Assembly (NCBI GenBank): GCA_029204225.1
Contig: CM055096.1
Span: 4,496,014 to 4,560,013 of the forward strand
Length of the DNA: 64,000 nucleotides
From: Diphasiastrum complanatum
Lineage: Eukaryota; Streptophyta; Lycopodiopsida; Lycopodiales; Lycopodiaceae
Reading direction: 5' to 3'
The notes below the pieces were generated by a model. That model worked only from the letters and a program-made list of their open reading frames with translations. It was not told the DNA's origin and did not search any database. The position numbers were made by a program, and so were the translations under genes. Positions 9,255 through 20,510 of this stretch are shown here, piece after piece. Positions within the stretch are counted from its first letter, which is position 1, and every line of letters starts with the position of its first letter.

Positions 9255-10560
9255 ATGGAATCATCTTCAAAATTAAGAATCATTGAAGGATTCAATGGAG
9301 AATATTTCCACGTGAAAATTCAAAATAAAATTGATACTTCTTGAGAAGGATTTGTGGGATGTTGTTGATGGCCCTGAGAGAAAGTCCAACATTGATCTAG
9401 GTGCAATATCCAAATGGAAGCAAAGAGGTTCTAAGGCTCTTGCTCTAATTGCACTGAATCTAATTGCACAAATATCTCACATCAGTTCTAGTACCACAAT
9501 CAACTATCAACCATAGGCTCTCTAATCTCTAGTTCGGATGTTGTATGACATTACTATTTAACCTACCATAGTCTTATGAGCATCTAGTAATGTTGGGTTA
9601 CAAAATAGCCTAATCTAATCTTATAGAAGGTGACCTCCATTCTTCTCCAAGAAGAAACTTGAAGAAAGTCAAGTGGTTCAAGTTTTGACAATATTGTTTT
9701 ATTCTCCAAGAAGAAACATTTCAAAAATGTTAATCTTTCTACTCTTGCCAATAACATGCGCCAACAACAAACTGTCTCAACAAAGTCTACTTCAACTCCA
9801 AACAGTCAATATTTTTTTGTAGGTATTGTAAGAAACGTGGCCATGACATTAAAGATTGCAAAACCAGAGCATTCAATGAGATCAAAAGACAACAACATCA
9901 AAATGCAATAGCTGATCATCTAAGTCCCTTTACTATATTTGAAAATTAGAAGCTATTTATGGCTCAAGCTTCATTACTCTTAGATGAAGATTGTTGTTAT
10001 CTTAACTCATGAGCTACACAACATATGACTTCCAAGAGGAGCAGGGTCAAAGAGCTCAAGTTTACATCATAACATGTATATCTACTTGCGAGACCCAAGT
10101 TTTCACCAAATCCAAGGCCATGGCAGTGTTCAAGTGTTTTTGCAAGCTGGTACTTAAAAACTTATTATTGATGTACTTTATGTTCTTGGGTTAACCAAAC
10201 ATATATTTTTTAGTAGAATGGCTGACCTAGTACATACAATCTGATTAATTAATAAAGAACGTCAAATTGTAGACAATAAAATTCGGGCCCTTGCCAAAGG
10301 CATGAGACATGGTTTTCTTTATGAATTTAGGTATGATTCTTTAAACAAGACTCAAGTCTTGAATTCTCAGACCCTATGGCATCGGAGATTTGAACATCTC
10401 AATATCAGAATCAATAAAAACCAAATAGTGAATGATCTTAACATACGCAAATAGTCTCTCACTTACAAGTGTGAATCGTGTATTCTAGGCAAGCATGCAA
10501 GTAGATTATCTAAAAATAAGCTCATAGAACATGCAATCGAACCTCAGGCCCCTTACCGAA
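9255..10560 (+). pseudogene. Fossil copia gag-protease-pre-integrase (family E, second copy)
   Basis: Gag starts at an ATG at 9255 (ESSSKLRIIEGFNGEYFHV), shifts frame near 9320 and continues as LLEKDLWDVVDGPERKSN. The N-terminal 'LxGxNYxxWK...LW' pattern marks copia gag. A CCHC zinc knuckle with all metal ligands, CRYCKKRGHDIKDC, lies near 9825-9870. A decayed protease (ATQHMTSKRS near 10018) and pre-integrase (TLWHRRFEHLNI near 10374) follow, then a zinc-binding remnant CESCILGKHAS near 10476. Multiple stops. The 6260-7210 segment is its sister copy. Confidence 0.75.
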
Positions 10561-10599
10561 GTCCTCGAATAGTAGGAATTGATACAACAATAAAAATAG

Positions 10600-10799
10600 G
10601 ATTTGTTTTGGACTCAAAACACTAATTTGAATATAGGTCACTCATTAAGAATGAGACTTGGACCCTTACCAACCTTCCAAAAGGCAAAAGAGTTATTAAC
10701 TATAATTGGATTTTCAAGAAGACATTGCACCTTGAAGGAACTATTTCCAAATAGAAAGCTAGATTAGTGGCCATAGGATTTTCCATGAGGTGAGTTCTA
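10600..10799 (+). pseudogene. Copia reverse transcriptase N-terminal fragment
   Basis: The plus strand gives LIKNETWTLTNLPKGKRVIN, YNWIFKKTLHLEGTISK and KARLVAIGFS, the conserved start of copia RT (W.LV.LP.GK..I.CKW..K.K...DG...KYKARLVAKGF). A stop sits between the last two blocks. It ends abruptly at about 10795. Confidence 0.75.
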
Positions 10800-11187
10800 A
10801 TTGCTCATTCAAAGTTTTCCACACTTTCAAACCATGTATAAATGTCAAGGGAGGCATAAACCTATCAAGGATCTTACCAGCAGTAATTTGCAAGAAATCA
10901 ACAAACACACAGATAAACTGAAAGAGAGATCACTCCACAATCCAAGAGAATGTTGTATGAACTATATTCGTAAAATAACTAAAAAGGACATATTTATAGT
11001 CTTATTTTTTTTGGGGGGGGGGGACATCATTGCATGGTGATTTGGTCCCCATTACAGGACGTGTGTCCCTACTCTACTCTGTATGTGTCATCGAACTGGC
11101 ACTCATGCAAACTTTCATGTAAATTTAAAAAAAAACTCAAAAAATTGCTAAAAAATAATAATAATCACGGAACCATAAGATAAACTC
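10800..11187 (-). repeat. Probable 3' LTR of a minus-strand copia element
   Basis: It follows, on the minus strand, the RNase H remnant at 11200-11560 and a polypurine-like tract (AAACTAAGGGAGAGCC, 11202-11187). It contains a run of T and G at about 11010-11021. The far boundary is not seen. Confidence 0.5.
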
Positions 11188-11199
11188 AGGCTCTCCCTT

Positions 11200-11565
11200 A
11201 GTTTATCTTTCTTACAAAGAGCTTTTCTCTAAAAATCTCAATACCTAAAGCTTTTTAGTAAGTATGTCAACTAGCTGATCCTCTTTCTTAGAATGCACTA
11301 CATACATTTCATTAGATAACAATTTCTCTCTAATGAAATGATATTTAATCTCTATGTGCTTCGTGCGTGCATGCGTGAAATACAAGATTCTTGGCTAGCT
11401 ATATAGCATTTTGGCTATCATATGTAATCACAATAGGCTTACTCTGTGATATTCCAATGTCTTCCATCATTCTCCTTAGCCAAACTGCTTTTTGCATAGT
11501 TGAACATAGGGCTTTGTACTCTGCTTCATGATAGAAAGAGCATTTTGGAATTCCTCTAATGCCAT
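11200..11565 (-). pseudogene. Copia RNase H C-terminal fragment
   Basis: The minus strand reads EAEYKALCSTMQKAVWLRRM, MEDIGISQSKPIVITYDSQN and LARNLVFHART, the standard C-terminal half of copia RNase H with its catalytic Asp in the DSQN block. Stops interrupt the remaining RYHFIRE-like and ADIxTKAL-like blocks. It resembles the family A version at 48854-49215 in wording and length. Confidence 0.8.
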
Positions 11566-11569
11566 ATTA

Positions 11570-13035
11570 GAGGGGCGACCTCTCTCAGGCAATATCTACA
11601 AGAGAAGCTCAGAGGAAGATTGGCTAAATCTCAAGAAGGGATTGCGCAAGAAGAAGGCGGATATTAAGAAAGGCAAAGTGAAGTAGTTGACCAATCTTGC
11701 TGAGGAAGAATGACAGTGATAATGAAGACTAAGCCACGAGATTTGCAACAACATTAGCATCACAACATTCCATTGATCATACACATTGGTACGTGGGGGG
11801 ACACATGATTGGCAACAAGTCGTGGTTCAAAATACTAGAGCTTACCAACGACAGAGATAGAGTTGCGTAGGCAAATGTTGATGAGTGCCAGATTCACGAC
11901 GTTCCATGAGAAAGAAGATGAAAACTGACAGGTTTCAGGTAAACCTTGTGCTTATGAGCAACATCATTTCATCTATTGAACCCTCTTGCTTTGAGGAGGC
12001 CAAGGCTCAAGAGATGGCAAAAAGCAATGTAAGAGGAGATCGATTCCATCAAACACCATAACACTTAGGAGATACTGGATCTTCCTAAGGGCAAAAGACC
12101 CATTGGAAGCAAATGGCTATACAAGACACAGTACAATGCCGATGCAACCATTGCAAAACATAAGGCAAGGCCTGTAGTGAAGGACTATGTGCAAATTAAG
12201 GGCATTGACTACGAAGAGACCTTCGCTCCTGTAGCCAAATGGAACACACTTCACATGGTGATTGCCTTAGCGACATTGTTTGGATGGAATTCACATCAAA
12301 TGGACATAAATACCACTTTTTTGAATGGTAAGCTTGAAGAAGAAGTGTACATGGCATGGAAAACAAAGTATGAAGATTAAAGAAGGCCTTGTATGCATTG
12401 AAACAAGCACCACATGCTTGGTACACCCACTTTGATGAGTATCTCCTACCTAGAGGTTTGACACACTTTTTCAAATTTCAATCTTTACTATTTTGCTCGT
12501 GAATCTAGCATCACACTGATTGTGTTGTACGTAGACAACCTCAATATCACAGGTAATGATGGAGATTTATTTAGTGCAACCAAGAGAGATCTATTCTCTA
12601 GCTTTGATATGACTGATCTTGGTTTAATGCACTATTGTTTGGGAGTGAAAATCTGGCAAAGACATGATAGCATCGCACTAAGTACACAAACAAAATACAT
12701 GAACGAGATTCTGAAACATTTCAAAATGTGCGACAACAAGCTAGTGTCTACACTTGTGGAGGTTAAAAAGAAACTATCTACCTAGGATGAGAGTGTGCTA
12801 GTTGATGCTACTTTGTTTTATCAATTAGTTAGTTCACTAATTTATCTCACAACTACTCATCCTGATATGAAAGATAGACTAACCCATGGATTGTTATACA
12901 AGAGGCAATAGGCTTTACTAGTTTTACAGGGCTTCATCAATTTGGATTGGGCAGACTGTGTTGATGACAGAAAATCCACCATAGGGTATGTATTTCATGT
13001 TGGCAATGGTGTATTTTTCTAATCCAGGAAGAAAC
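11570..13035 (+). pseudogene. Copia A-like element fragment: gag and protease remnants, RT, RNase H start
   Basis: The left part (11620-11930) shows poorly preserved counterparts of the family A zinc-knuckle, acidic spacer and protease region. Integrase is absent. RT follows in shifting frames: KGKRPIGSKWLYKTQYNADA, then from 12177 VKDYVQIKGIDYEETFAPVA, HQMDINTTFLNGKLEEEVYM, and from 12522 LYVDNLNITGND. The last is the catalytic YVDD box changed to YVDN. LMHYCLGVKIWQ follows. RNase H starts at about 12930 (GFINLDWADCVDDRKSTIGY) and stops at 13035 at SRKKQDT. The wording is closer to family A than to the other copia families here. Confidence 0.78.
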
Positions 13036-13822
13036 AGGATACAAAAAATGACCCTTTGTAAAGATACTTTTATTTTTTTCTTTAGTTTCGACCACCACCT
13101 AGCCCAATCAAAATACACACATTTCAAATCTATATAACGTAGCTCAAATAAATTGAAAAATAAAAATATATTATAGCAAACTTTGAAATTTATGTCGGGA
13201 AGCATTGATGTATACCATTGGTTGGCTCTTCCTGACCGACACGTGCTAATCGGTCGACGTCAATGCCTCAAGTTAAATCTGTTTAACTATGTTGGTTAGT
13301 ATAATGAAATTTGTTAACTAGACTAATTACAATCATAAATTATAGTATGCACAATAACTGTGACTTTGTTGCTTTTGATCCACTGGCAACTTACTTCACT
13401 ATTTATGACTAGAAAATGAAGATTTTACGTCATTTTTGCCTAAAGATACGTTAGAATTTTGCGTAATTGCTCAAAGTTAAGCTAATTCTATCCAAATATT
13501 CTCCTATAAGATGTTGTCAATCAATTTGTGATGCCTCTGAGCTCTCTTCACTTGTTACAATTTTTGAGCTTTAACTTTTGAGAAGCTATATTGTGAATTT
13601 TGTAATCCCCACAATTTATACAATAAAACAACTCCGAAGGCATAGTTCGTGCAATTAATTTCTCTAATCTAGAAGCCTTAATAGCAAACTATTGAGAATT
13701 GGAGGCTACTACTAGAGGATCTTATCACCTAAGCTAATAACATTCATTCATCAAATTCATGTGAGTACATAACACACAATGCACAAAAATAGCTAACGCA
13801 AAATACAATAGAGAAAGAGTAT
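13036..13822. other. AT-rich spacer
   Basis: No coding pattern. The short GC-rich island CGACACGTGCTAATCGGTCG near 13240 stands out, with no assignable function. Confidence 0.5.
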
Positions 13823-14188
13823 TTGCCACACAAGAACACTCAAAATCACTTTCAAAATTTGTACGTTCAATTCATTAAAAAATGTGATAAGTATGTTGAT
13901 GGTGAGTTAAGGTTAAGAGAATTATCACAAAGCTTGCAATCTTATGCACTACAAAACTTAAGTTATAATGAAATATTGTTGGAGTATCAACATAATATAA
14001 GCATAACAAGCCTATCAACAATCGTTTTAAAAAATAGTGATGAGATTGCAATGACTAAAATACAGAAGGAAGCCATCAAAATCATGGAAGAATGGGAAGA
14101 AAATCCACAAAGTAATGATGGGCCTGCAAAAAGCAAGAGGAGCCCACAAAAATCCTTCAAGACAGTTGATAAGCCTACATGCATATAA
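13823..14188 (+). other. Unrecognised open frame, 121 codons
   Basis: An open stretch without an ATG at its left end; the first residue depends on a TTG. It would encode a hydrophilic, helix-prone, Lys/Glu-rich peptide (for example AMTKIQKEAIKIMEEWEENP) with a basic Ser/Lys tail. In such AT-rich DNA an open frame of this length is modestly unusual. I see no family signature, splice site pattern or neighbour that supports a gene. It may be a retroelement relic. Confidence 0.2.
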
Positions 14189-14304
14189 CATGTTAGGTAC
14201 GTAGCTCAAGCTCGAGTACACAAATTGTCTAATTTTTAAGCTACATATGAAACAATGACTAGTTGATTGTCCTAGTGATTTGTCACGAGAAAAATCAAAA
14301 CATA

Positions 14305-14483
14305 TACATTATATGATTATCCACTCTTGACGACATCGCGATCACAATGCATTATATGATTGTAATCGTCCACTCTTAATGACATAGGGATCACAACGCT
14401 ATTAAATGTTGAGTATTTATGATGTGTCCACTCTTAATGACATAGGGATCACAATGCTATTAAATGTTGAGTATTTATGATGT
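14305..14483 (+). repeat. Tandem repeat, 58-bp unit
   Basis: Two nearly identical 58-bp units start at 14368 and 14426 (landmark TCCACTCTTAATGACATAGG, differing at AACGC/AATGC). A third, shorter and more diverged unit starts near 14319 (TCCACTCTTGACGACATCGC). No palindromic spacer-like structure. Confidence 0.85.
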
Positions 14484-16910
14484 GTTTTATGTGGTACCGA
14501 TGGTATTGAAATCCCATAGGTTTGTACTTCAATTTGCATTAATGCTAAGGGAGATTCATTATTTCTTGCTCAAGGAGAAAGTGATAGAAAGGGAAAATTT
14601 TCATGTGTCATCAAACACTCACTAGAAGGAAGTGGGATTCATTAAGTTCTAATCACATGATATGTTTTATTGCTTAGATTCTATGTTATTTTGTGAACAT
14701 CTAAAATAAGTCATTTGTCCTCACATAGACAATGATCTTTATATGACAAACAATCTAGTGCTATCACATAGAGAACTAACTTGTCTGAACATATAGTAAC
14801 AATATCTAAACAACACATAAGTTGGCAAAAAATAGCTTACATCTATGATTGTCTACATTGTGTACTTTGGTATCCTCTCTCATCACATTTGAGTACTTCA
14901 AATAGCTTGTGTATGAGCACAAATCTTTTATGAGAAATTATAACAAAGAGAGATCGATTCTATAAAATGATGCAAAATATAACATTTCACCCGAGCTAAA
15001 TTAGAGCCTTTTACTCACCAGGTGCTCTAGCAAATTGATTTGAAGCTTAATTTAATATTATTAGCAAAGCTTTGATTAGGAAGAATAATTGACCCTGTCA
15101 ATACAAAAGACTTCCTAGTGTGGATTGCGGAGTACATAGAGGTCCATTTGCAAAATACCGGTAGTGGTAATGGATGACATTTAACTTTCTCCAATCAAAG
15201 ATCAATTCTTACAACTTAATAGAATCATTGCACCATATTTGCATTATGAATAGCTTTTCAATAATGCCATGAATTCAAGCGCAATCTATTGAAAGGAGCA
15301 CTATACAACACAATCTGTCGTATCAAAAAACCCAAAAATCAAGCTCGTGTAACTCGTATACAAGATCTTTCAACACAAAAGTTTTGAACCAACATGTAAA
15401 ACATTAAAAGTTAACAATTTGTGGCATTGCCTAGATATGACACATTGTATCTTCAAAAAAAATTTATCACATCAATTGTGTTTATCCCCTTGAGAGTGAT
15501 CCAAAGCAATACGTTCACTATCAAGTTCACTATCAAGTGATCCACTTATGTGAGGAAGCTAAGTTTCACAACACATGGCCTTAATACTATATTTTTGATC
15601 TAGCATATCAACCACCTTGACATGTACTTATGTAGAGAACATCTCTACATGAGTATATCTTCAATTACATATTGAAAACTTTTATTCCATATTTATGCAA
15701 ACAACATCCCTACATATGTAGACAACATCTTTACACGAGTAAAAACTTTTACTTTTATTACAACCTAAAGCCACGTTGGGATTTTTTTTATTTTTCACGT
15801 ATGAAGGTTTGTTACCTTTTTCTTGACCTCCAATTCGCAACCCGAAGGAGTCTTCATTCCTTTTATCCCACATTAAACAAGGTGTATTATGTTGAATAAT
15901 GCATATTCAGGTATATACGAGCATTTATAGTTTAAAGGGTATTCTTGAATGTTTTGTGCAAAGCTACTTGTGACATTTATACATTTTTACACACTTCAAG
16001 ATTACCCTACATAGCTCGAATTAGTCACACTATATAACCAAAAGATAAACTTTGTTTTGCTAACAATGAGAAACACAAACCTTCTATCTAGTGGCTCAAA
16101 TTAGTCATTATCTGTACCAAAACATAAACCTTGTTTTGCTCACAATGAGAAACAAAACCCTTCTACCTAATCCTTTATAAAGCATATTTGTGATTTGTGA
16201 ATTTACTGCATCATGCTGAGTGACATTTATTTACATTCATTCGGTCAAAGGTAAGGTTTACATATATTTACAATCCATTTTATTTTCTACCACACCACAC
16301 TTTCTTCAACGACCAAGCACAAAGCCCATCCATTTAGATCAAAGGCTCTAAGTTGCCTTAGACGGCGGTCATCAGATTTTAGACCCGCAAGGAAAGGAGA
16401 GCTTGACTACCACTATCATACTTACACTATCATTAGCATGTGAACATAAGAGTATTCTTTCTTGAGAGCCTTTACAAGGAGCTAAGGTATAAGAGAAAAT
16501 GTATTATATATAATCTAAATCACTTCTCTAGTAGCTCATGCACCAAGGTATCCACTTATAAGCTCAATTTCGAAGGTTACAAAGTCTACATTGTGTACAA
16601 AGCATACAGAATAGCCACATAGGAATTCCATCTTTCTAGGAGATGAGCTCAGATGAGGTCATTGATTAGACATGCAAATTTTGAATACTTACATTTTCCA
16701 AGGATGTACCAATGGAACGAATACAAAATTTTGGGAGGTAGGTAATTTCCCATTATTTCATGCAAAACTCTAGGAACCCCAAAATACTCAAATCTCACCT
16801 TCAAAAGGTTATTAAGTTGGGTATCGGCTCATGGAACTAGTACTAACAAAATTGTTTAGCACATATAATGGTTAAGGACTATGTCCTCCTATGTGGGTGG
16901 CATGGAAGAT
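14484..16910. other. AT-rich spacer 3' of the TPD1-like locus
   Basis: No gene recognised. It contains a diverged direct duplication of about 78 bp at 16013-16165 (landmarks AATTAGTCA and AACTTTGTTTTGCT/AACCTTGTTTTGCT followed by ACAATGAGAAACA), and short repeated phrases near 15505-15540 (GTTCACTATCAA twice) and 15640-15740 (ATGTAGA.AACATC). Confidence 0.5.
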
Positions 16911-17212
16911 CTAGCAGAAGCTTGCAGATTTGAACTCTAGTGGGTACATGAAGGAATTGGAGTACTCAAATCTGATGATATCCCCATGTTTGAGCGGCTT
17001 TCCGCCATTTACTAGACAATCATTATATCCGACTCGTCGGAATATGTTTGGGTTAACCAGTGGAGCTGATGCAAACCAACCACAATACAAATGAATGTCT
17101 GATGGAGCACAGTCTGATATGCAAGTGTTCACTATCTGTACAATGTATTCTGGAATGCCGGAGAAGCCTTCTCGGCTCTGAGATATACTAATATCTTTGT
17201 AAGTACAAGTAT
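16911..17212 (-). CDS. Second TPD1-like terminal exon (alternative last exon or orphan duplicate)
   Basis: The minus strand has an AG acceptor at 17214-17213 followed by 302 nt that, with one base from an upstream exon, encode 100 residues and a stop at 16913-16911. It has the TPD1 core: six cysteines (DTC, VNTC, DCAP, YCGW, NDCL, final SFC), CGWFASAPLVNP, YNDCLVNGGKPL and FMYPLEFKSASFC. About 70 of 100 aligned residues match the last exon of the adjacent gene, with the same splice phase. The frame is open, and substitutions are largely conservative. No copy of exons 1 or 2 is visible between it and the neighbour at 17838. It could therefore be spliced to that gene's exon 2 as an alternative 3' end, or be a partial duplicate that is not expressed. 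Confidence 0.75.
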
Positions 17213-17837
17213 CTGCAAATGTACAACAAAAAAAAGCGCATTACTGAATGCCCAGAGCAAGGAAAGAATTGGTTCTCTTAAGAAAGCCATTAGAGCCTAG
17301 AGCCTACTTTTGCAAAGAGGCATTCGCTCAATAAGGCCAACAGAAGTCATTGTTCACAGGAAAGGCATAACAGAGAAGTCGAAGATATCTAAAGATTAAA
17401 GGCAAAAGGCCAAAATTAAAATATAGCTAATGCTGGCAGCATAAAAACATAGAAATTTCACACTATCTACAAGGTAATGTATCCAAAAATGTAAACTAGA
17501 GATGTCAACATTCCAATTCCAAAACGGTTTCAGAAGATTAAGCAAGACCAAGATGTGATATAGAAAACCATCCAGAAGTTGTTGATTAGACAATCTGAAG
17601 ATAGAACTACTACAGAACAGAAAAGAAAAATGTCCCATAAAACTTTGAAAATTATTTTCATATATTTCCTTGGATTAACCAGCAAGTTGATGGAATTTGC
17701 TTTATATTATCTGATACAGCAGTGCTTTGATATAGCAGAGCCTCTAAAGAGAAAACTTTATTAAGTGCTGTCCAAGCACTACTATGTAATCAAAACAATA
17801 GTACTACACAAACACAATGACTTCGGCCAGGTAGATC
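17213..17837 (-). other. Spacer between the two TPD1-like last exons
   Basis: No exon-like sequence related to TPD1 exons 1-2. If the distal exon at 16911 is used, this stretch would form part of its intron. It also holds the probable poly(A) signal of the proximal exon. Confidence 0.5.
17757..17762 (-). promoter_or_regulatory. Probable poly(A) signal AATAAA of the TPD1-like gene
   Basis: AATAAA on the minus strand, about 76 nt beyond the stop codon at 17838. It lies before the second terminal exon, so use or avoidance of this signal could decide between the two 3' ends. Confidence 0.5.
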
Positions 17838-19721
17838 CTAACAGAACTTGGCAGATTTGAACATGAGAGGATACATGAAGGAGTTTGCATAGTGAAATCT
17901 GATGATTTCACCCGGTCGGAGAGTATTGCCATCATTAACAAGGCAATCATTGTATGCTAGTCGCTTGAATGCTTTCGGATTGACTAGTGGAGCTGAAGCA
18001 AACCAGCCACAGAAGACATGGATATCTGAAGGAGCACAACTAGATGCACGGCAAGTATTGACTATCTGAACAACAAATTGTGGGATCCCAGAGGAAGAGC
18101 TATCTCGGCCTTGGGTTATGCTAATGTCTCTGTTTGAACATGTATCTGCAATAACATCAGTTGGGCAAAAAGGCTTACCATTAGTTATGATGGATGCTCA
18201 GAGAAAAACGCAAGCTAAATCCAAGACAAATTCAAAAGATAGAAAAGCAAACAGTATCAGCTACTGTGGCTACCTCTTGAGGATGAAGAACATAGTGCTC
18301 ACCTGCTAGAAGTTTGCGGCTTGTGAATCTAGCACCAACACGCAGCACTGGATTCTGAACTCCTTCAGAAGTTTCGTTGGATCTAGAGATGTCTGATAAC
18401 AACGCCAAACTTGCTCCTATCAATATAGACTGGGGTCAGACACTATTGGGTTCTCGATGAAGCTACATTACGGATTCGATCCAACAATAGCAATATGTAT
18501 GAAGCATAATTAAGCTCTTAAATCAATATATTTCTGTGAGCACATGAGAAGCTCATCAGACAACCGGAAGGAGAAAATCCGTCCTTTCTCTAGGAAAAGC
18601 AACTTTTCTTACCCATAATCACGTAAGTTGAGAAATTTACAGAGGACCTGGCCTTTTCAAGAGTAGTTTTAGCAAAGCCCAGACATGGTAGAGCAGACTA
18701 GATATGAACACTTGTTCACTACGTGAAGGCAGAGCTTTTCAAAAAGAAAAATCATTAGCTTCAGCTTTGCCTCCAGAAACCTCAAGTGGCAGCCGATCCC
18801 CAAGCAAATTACCAGCCACATTACATATTCCTGATCAGAAGAGCTGGACTTTAGTGTTGATTTTTCTTCTCATTTTCAGGTCCTCTCAAACAAAGTCTTA
18901 CTTCACACCTAACAAGCATAGCATAGTATTTACTGAGGAAATACCATTCAAAATAGAACTATGTTACTTGATCGGGCTGCATCCACTAAACGATCATGGA
19001 TAGAAGCATTCTACGAGGAGCCATTAGGAAAAGCATCAGACAGTATTCATATGAGAAGATCCAGAGAGAAATGAAGCTGTATTCACAGTATGATCATGAA
19101 TGGGGGCATTCTACAAGGAGCCACTGTAAAAAGCAACAGACCCATCACCCACCACCCACCACCGACATAGCCAGATAGCTAGACCTCTCACTGGACTTCA
19201 GTCACCAAAACTGGAAAGAGATTTCGTAAGATAAGGTGTGGTAAGGTATGCATGCTAACCCATGTAGTATTTCACTCTCGACGTGGAATACATGCGCTCA
19301 AGTAGGCGCAAGGAAATAGCGCACGCGAACAAAGTTCAAACTAAGTAGTTCCTGTGATTTTCAGTGAACAACTCAGCTGCGAGGCCTTAAACTCAATAGC
19401 AGTCCAGCTCACCATCTAGCAGCTACTAGAATATAGCATTTGCATCTTGTATTCTACATCCTGTTATCCCAGATACAGGATATGTCCGTGGAGACGCGAT
19501 AAAGCAAATTTTGCTAATTTTGAGAAAGACTGACATAGATATAGTAAAGTACGCTTGCTATAATCAGTTTTGAGTAGAAATTGTAAGAGCGTAATTAGTG
19601 GACAGAATGACTGACCTGTAAGGAAGGATGCCAGAAGAACGATGGGATATAGAAGGAAACACGTGCAAATATTCGTGCCATGCCTTCTTGAACACTGCAG
19701 TCTAGCTTTCAAGGTATCCAT
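17838..19721 (-). CDS. TPD1-like secreted cysteine-rich protein, three exons
   Basis: Exon 1 is 19721-19616, exon 2 18416-18303 and exon 3 18145-17838, with GT-AG introns, all in phase 1. The total is 528 nt, 175 residues plus stop, close to my recollection of the usual TPD1 length (about 176). An in-frame TAG lies directly before the ATG (19724-19722), which fixes the start in this exon. Residues 23-45 are hydrophobic (LLYPIVLLASFLTG), a signal peptide or anchor. A dibasic TSRKLLADTC precedes the conserved domain (74-175). That domain has six Cys at 76, 105, 110, 119, 141 and 175, plus CGWFASAPLVNP, YNDCLVNDG and FHYANSFMYPL. In known plants TPD1 is a ligand of the receptor kinase EMS1/EXS in tapetal fate; that role here is inference. 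The main doubt is the acceptor of exon 2, chosen because it keeps the frame. Confidence 0.82.
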
Positions 19722-20510
19722 CTAGAGCAGACACTTTCTCAACGCAATCAGAAGATCATGAGGTGCATATTGTGAAGCAATTTCTTCTATCCAACAAGTC
19801 TACTCCCAGAAAGCAATCTTTCAGAAACGACATAAATGTAGTTGATCAGCTCTGCCAAACAGCAATATGTGAGGCTCTGATTGAAGCCATTCAACAGAAG
19901 CCATCACCCATGGAGCCCATCAATCACTCCCTGCATCTTCATACATGATTCTCAGCATCGAGAGCCATGCATTCTTCACAATATTGAGCACAGGAGCTTG
20001 ATCAAAGCCTCTCCGCAAGAGTGACAAAGGAAGTAGCCACATGCAACGCTTGCAAATAGGATCAAACCGCGGCGAGAAAAAGCACAGGCATGCTGGCAAT
20101 CTACACAGGAAGAATCAATGCTCTGATTAAAACTGCAGCTATCCCGAAGGCCCGAGAGGGAGATAGTCCGATCCTTACGAAACCCACCAAGCGAAGAGGG
20201 CGAAGCAACAATGCTGCACACATATAGATCGATCGCACCTCCTCCGACGATGGCAAAGCTACGACACCCACTCTCTCGCCAGACACACAGAGAAAGAAAC
20301 ACCGAGAGAGAGAGGGGTCGCTTCAACGAACGCTCAAGGGAAATATTTTGTACCGCAGTAAGAAAGGAAAAGGGGGGTTCAGCAGTTACCTCAGTGAAAT
20401 TAGTGATGAGGTAAAAAAAGGTAAGAACACGTGGCGTAATGTGATCGGACAAAGACGTGGAAGTAAGGTCGTACTTTGTAGTCAAGGTGTGAGGTGTTCT
20501 TTTTATTAAT
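19722..20510 (-). promoter_or_regulatory. Putative 5' leader and promoter of the TPD1-like gene
   Basis: On the minus strand this stretch is richer in GC than its surroundings. It contains a pyrimidine-rich tract (complement of 20284-20320, with TCTCTCTCTCGGTGTTTC) typical of plant 5' leaders, and an AT-rich TTAATAAAAAGAAC near 20500 that could be a TATA-like element. A 169-codon open frame also lies here on the minus strand (20485-19976). It lacks family signatures, and I regard it as chance in a less AT-rich leader. The exact transcription start cannot be placed. Confidence 0.35.

Noticed and set aside
14305-14483. Possible CRISPR array
   Set aside because: Units are contiguous 58-bp tandem copies without unique spacers, in plant DNA.
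16911-18145. First thought: DUF26/gnk2-type secreted domain
   Set aside because: The cysteine spacing and the CGWFASA...NDCLVN...YPL pattern fit the TPD1 family instead; the DUF26 C-x8-C-x2-C pattern is absent.
20211-20414. Plus-strand 67-codon Arg-rich frame
   Set aside because: Complement of the CT-rich leader; composition is driven by the AGAG repeat.
19976-20485. 169-codon minus-strand open frame upstream of the TPD1-like gene
   Set aside because: It lies in the GC-richer leader/promoter, has no family pattern, and overlaps a CT-rich tract. A chance frame is more likely.
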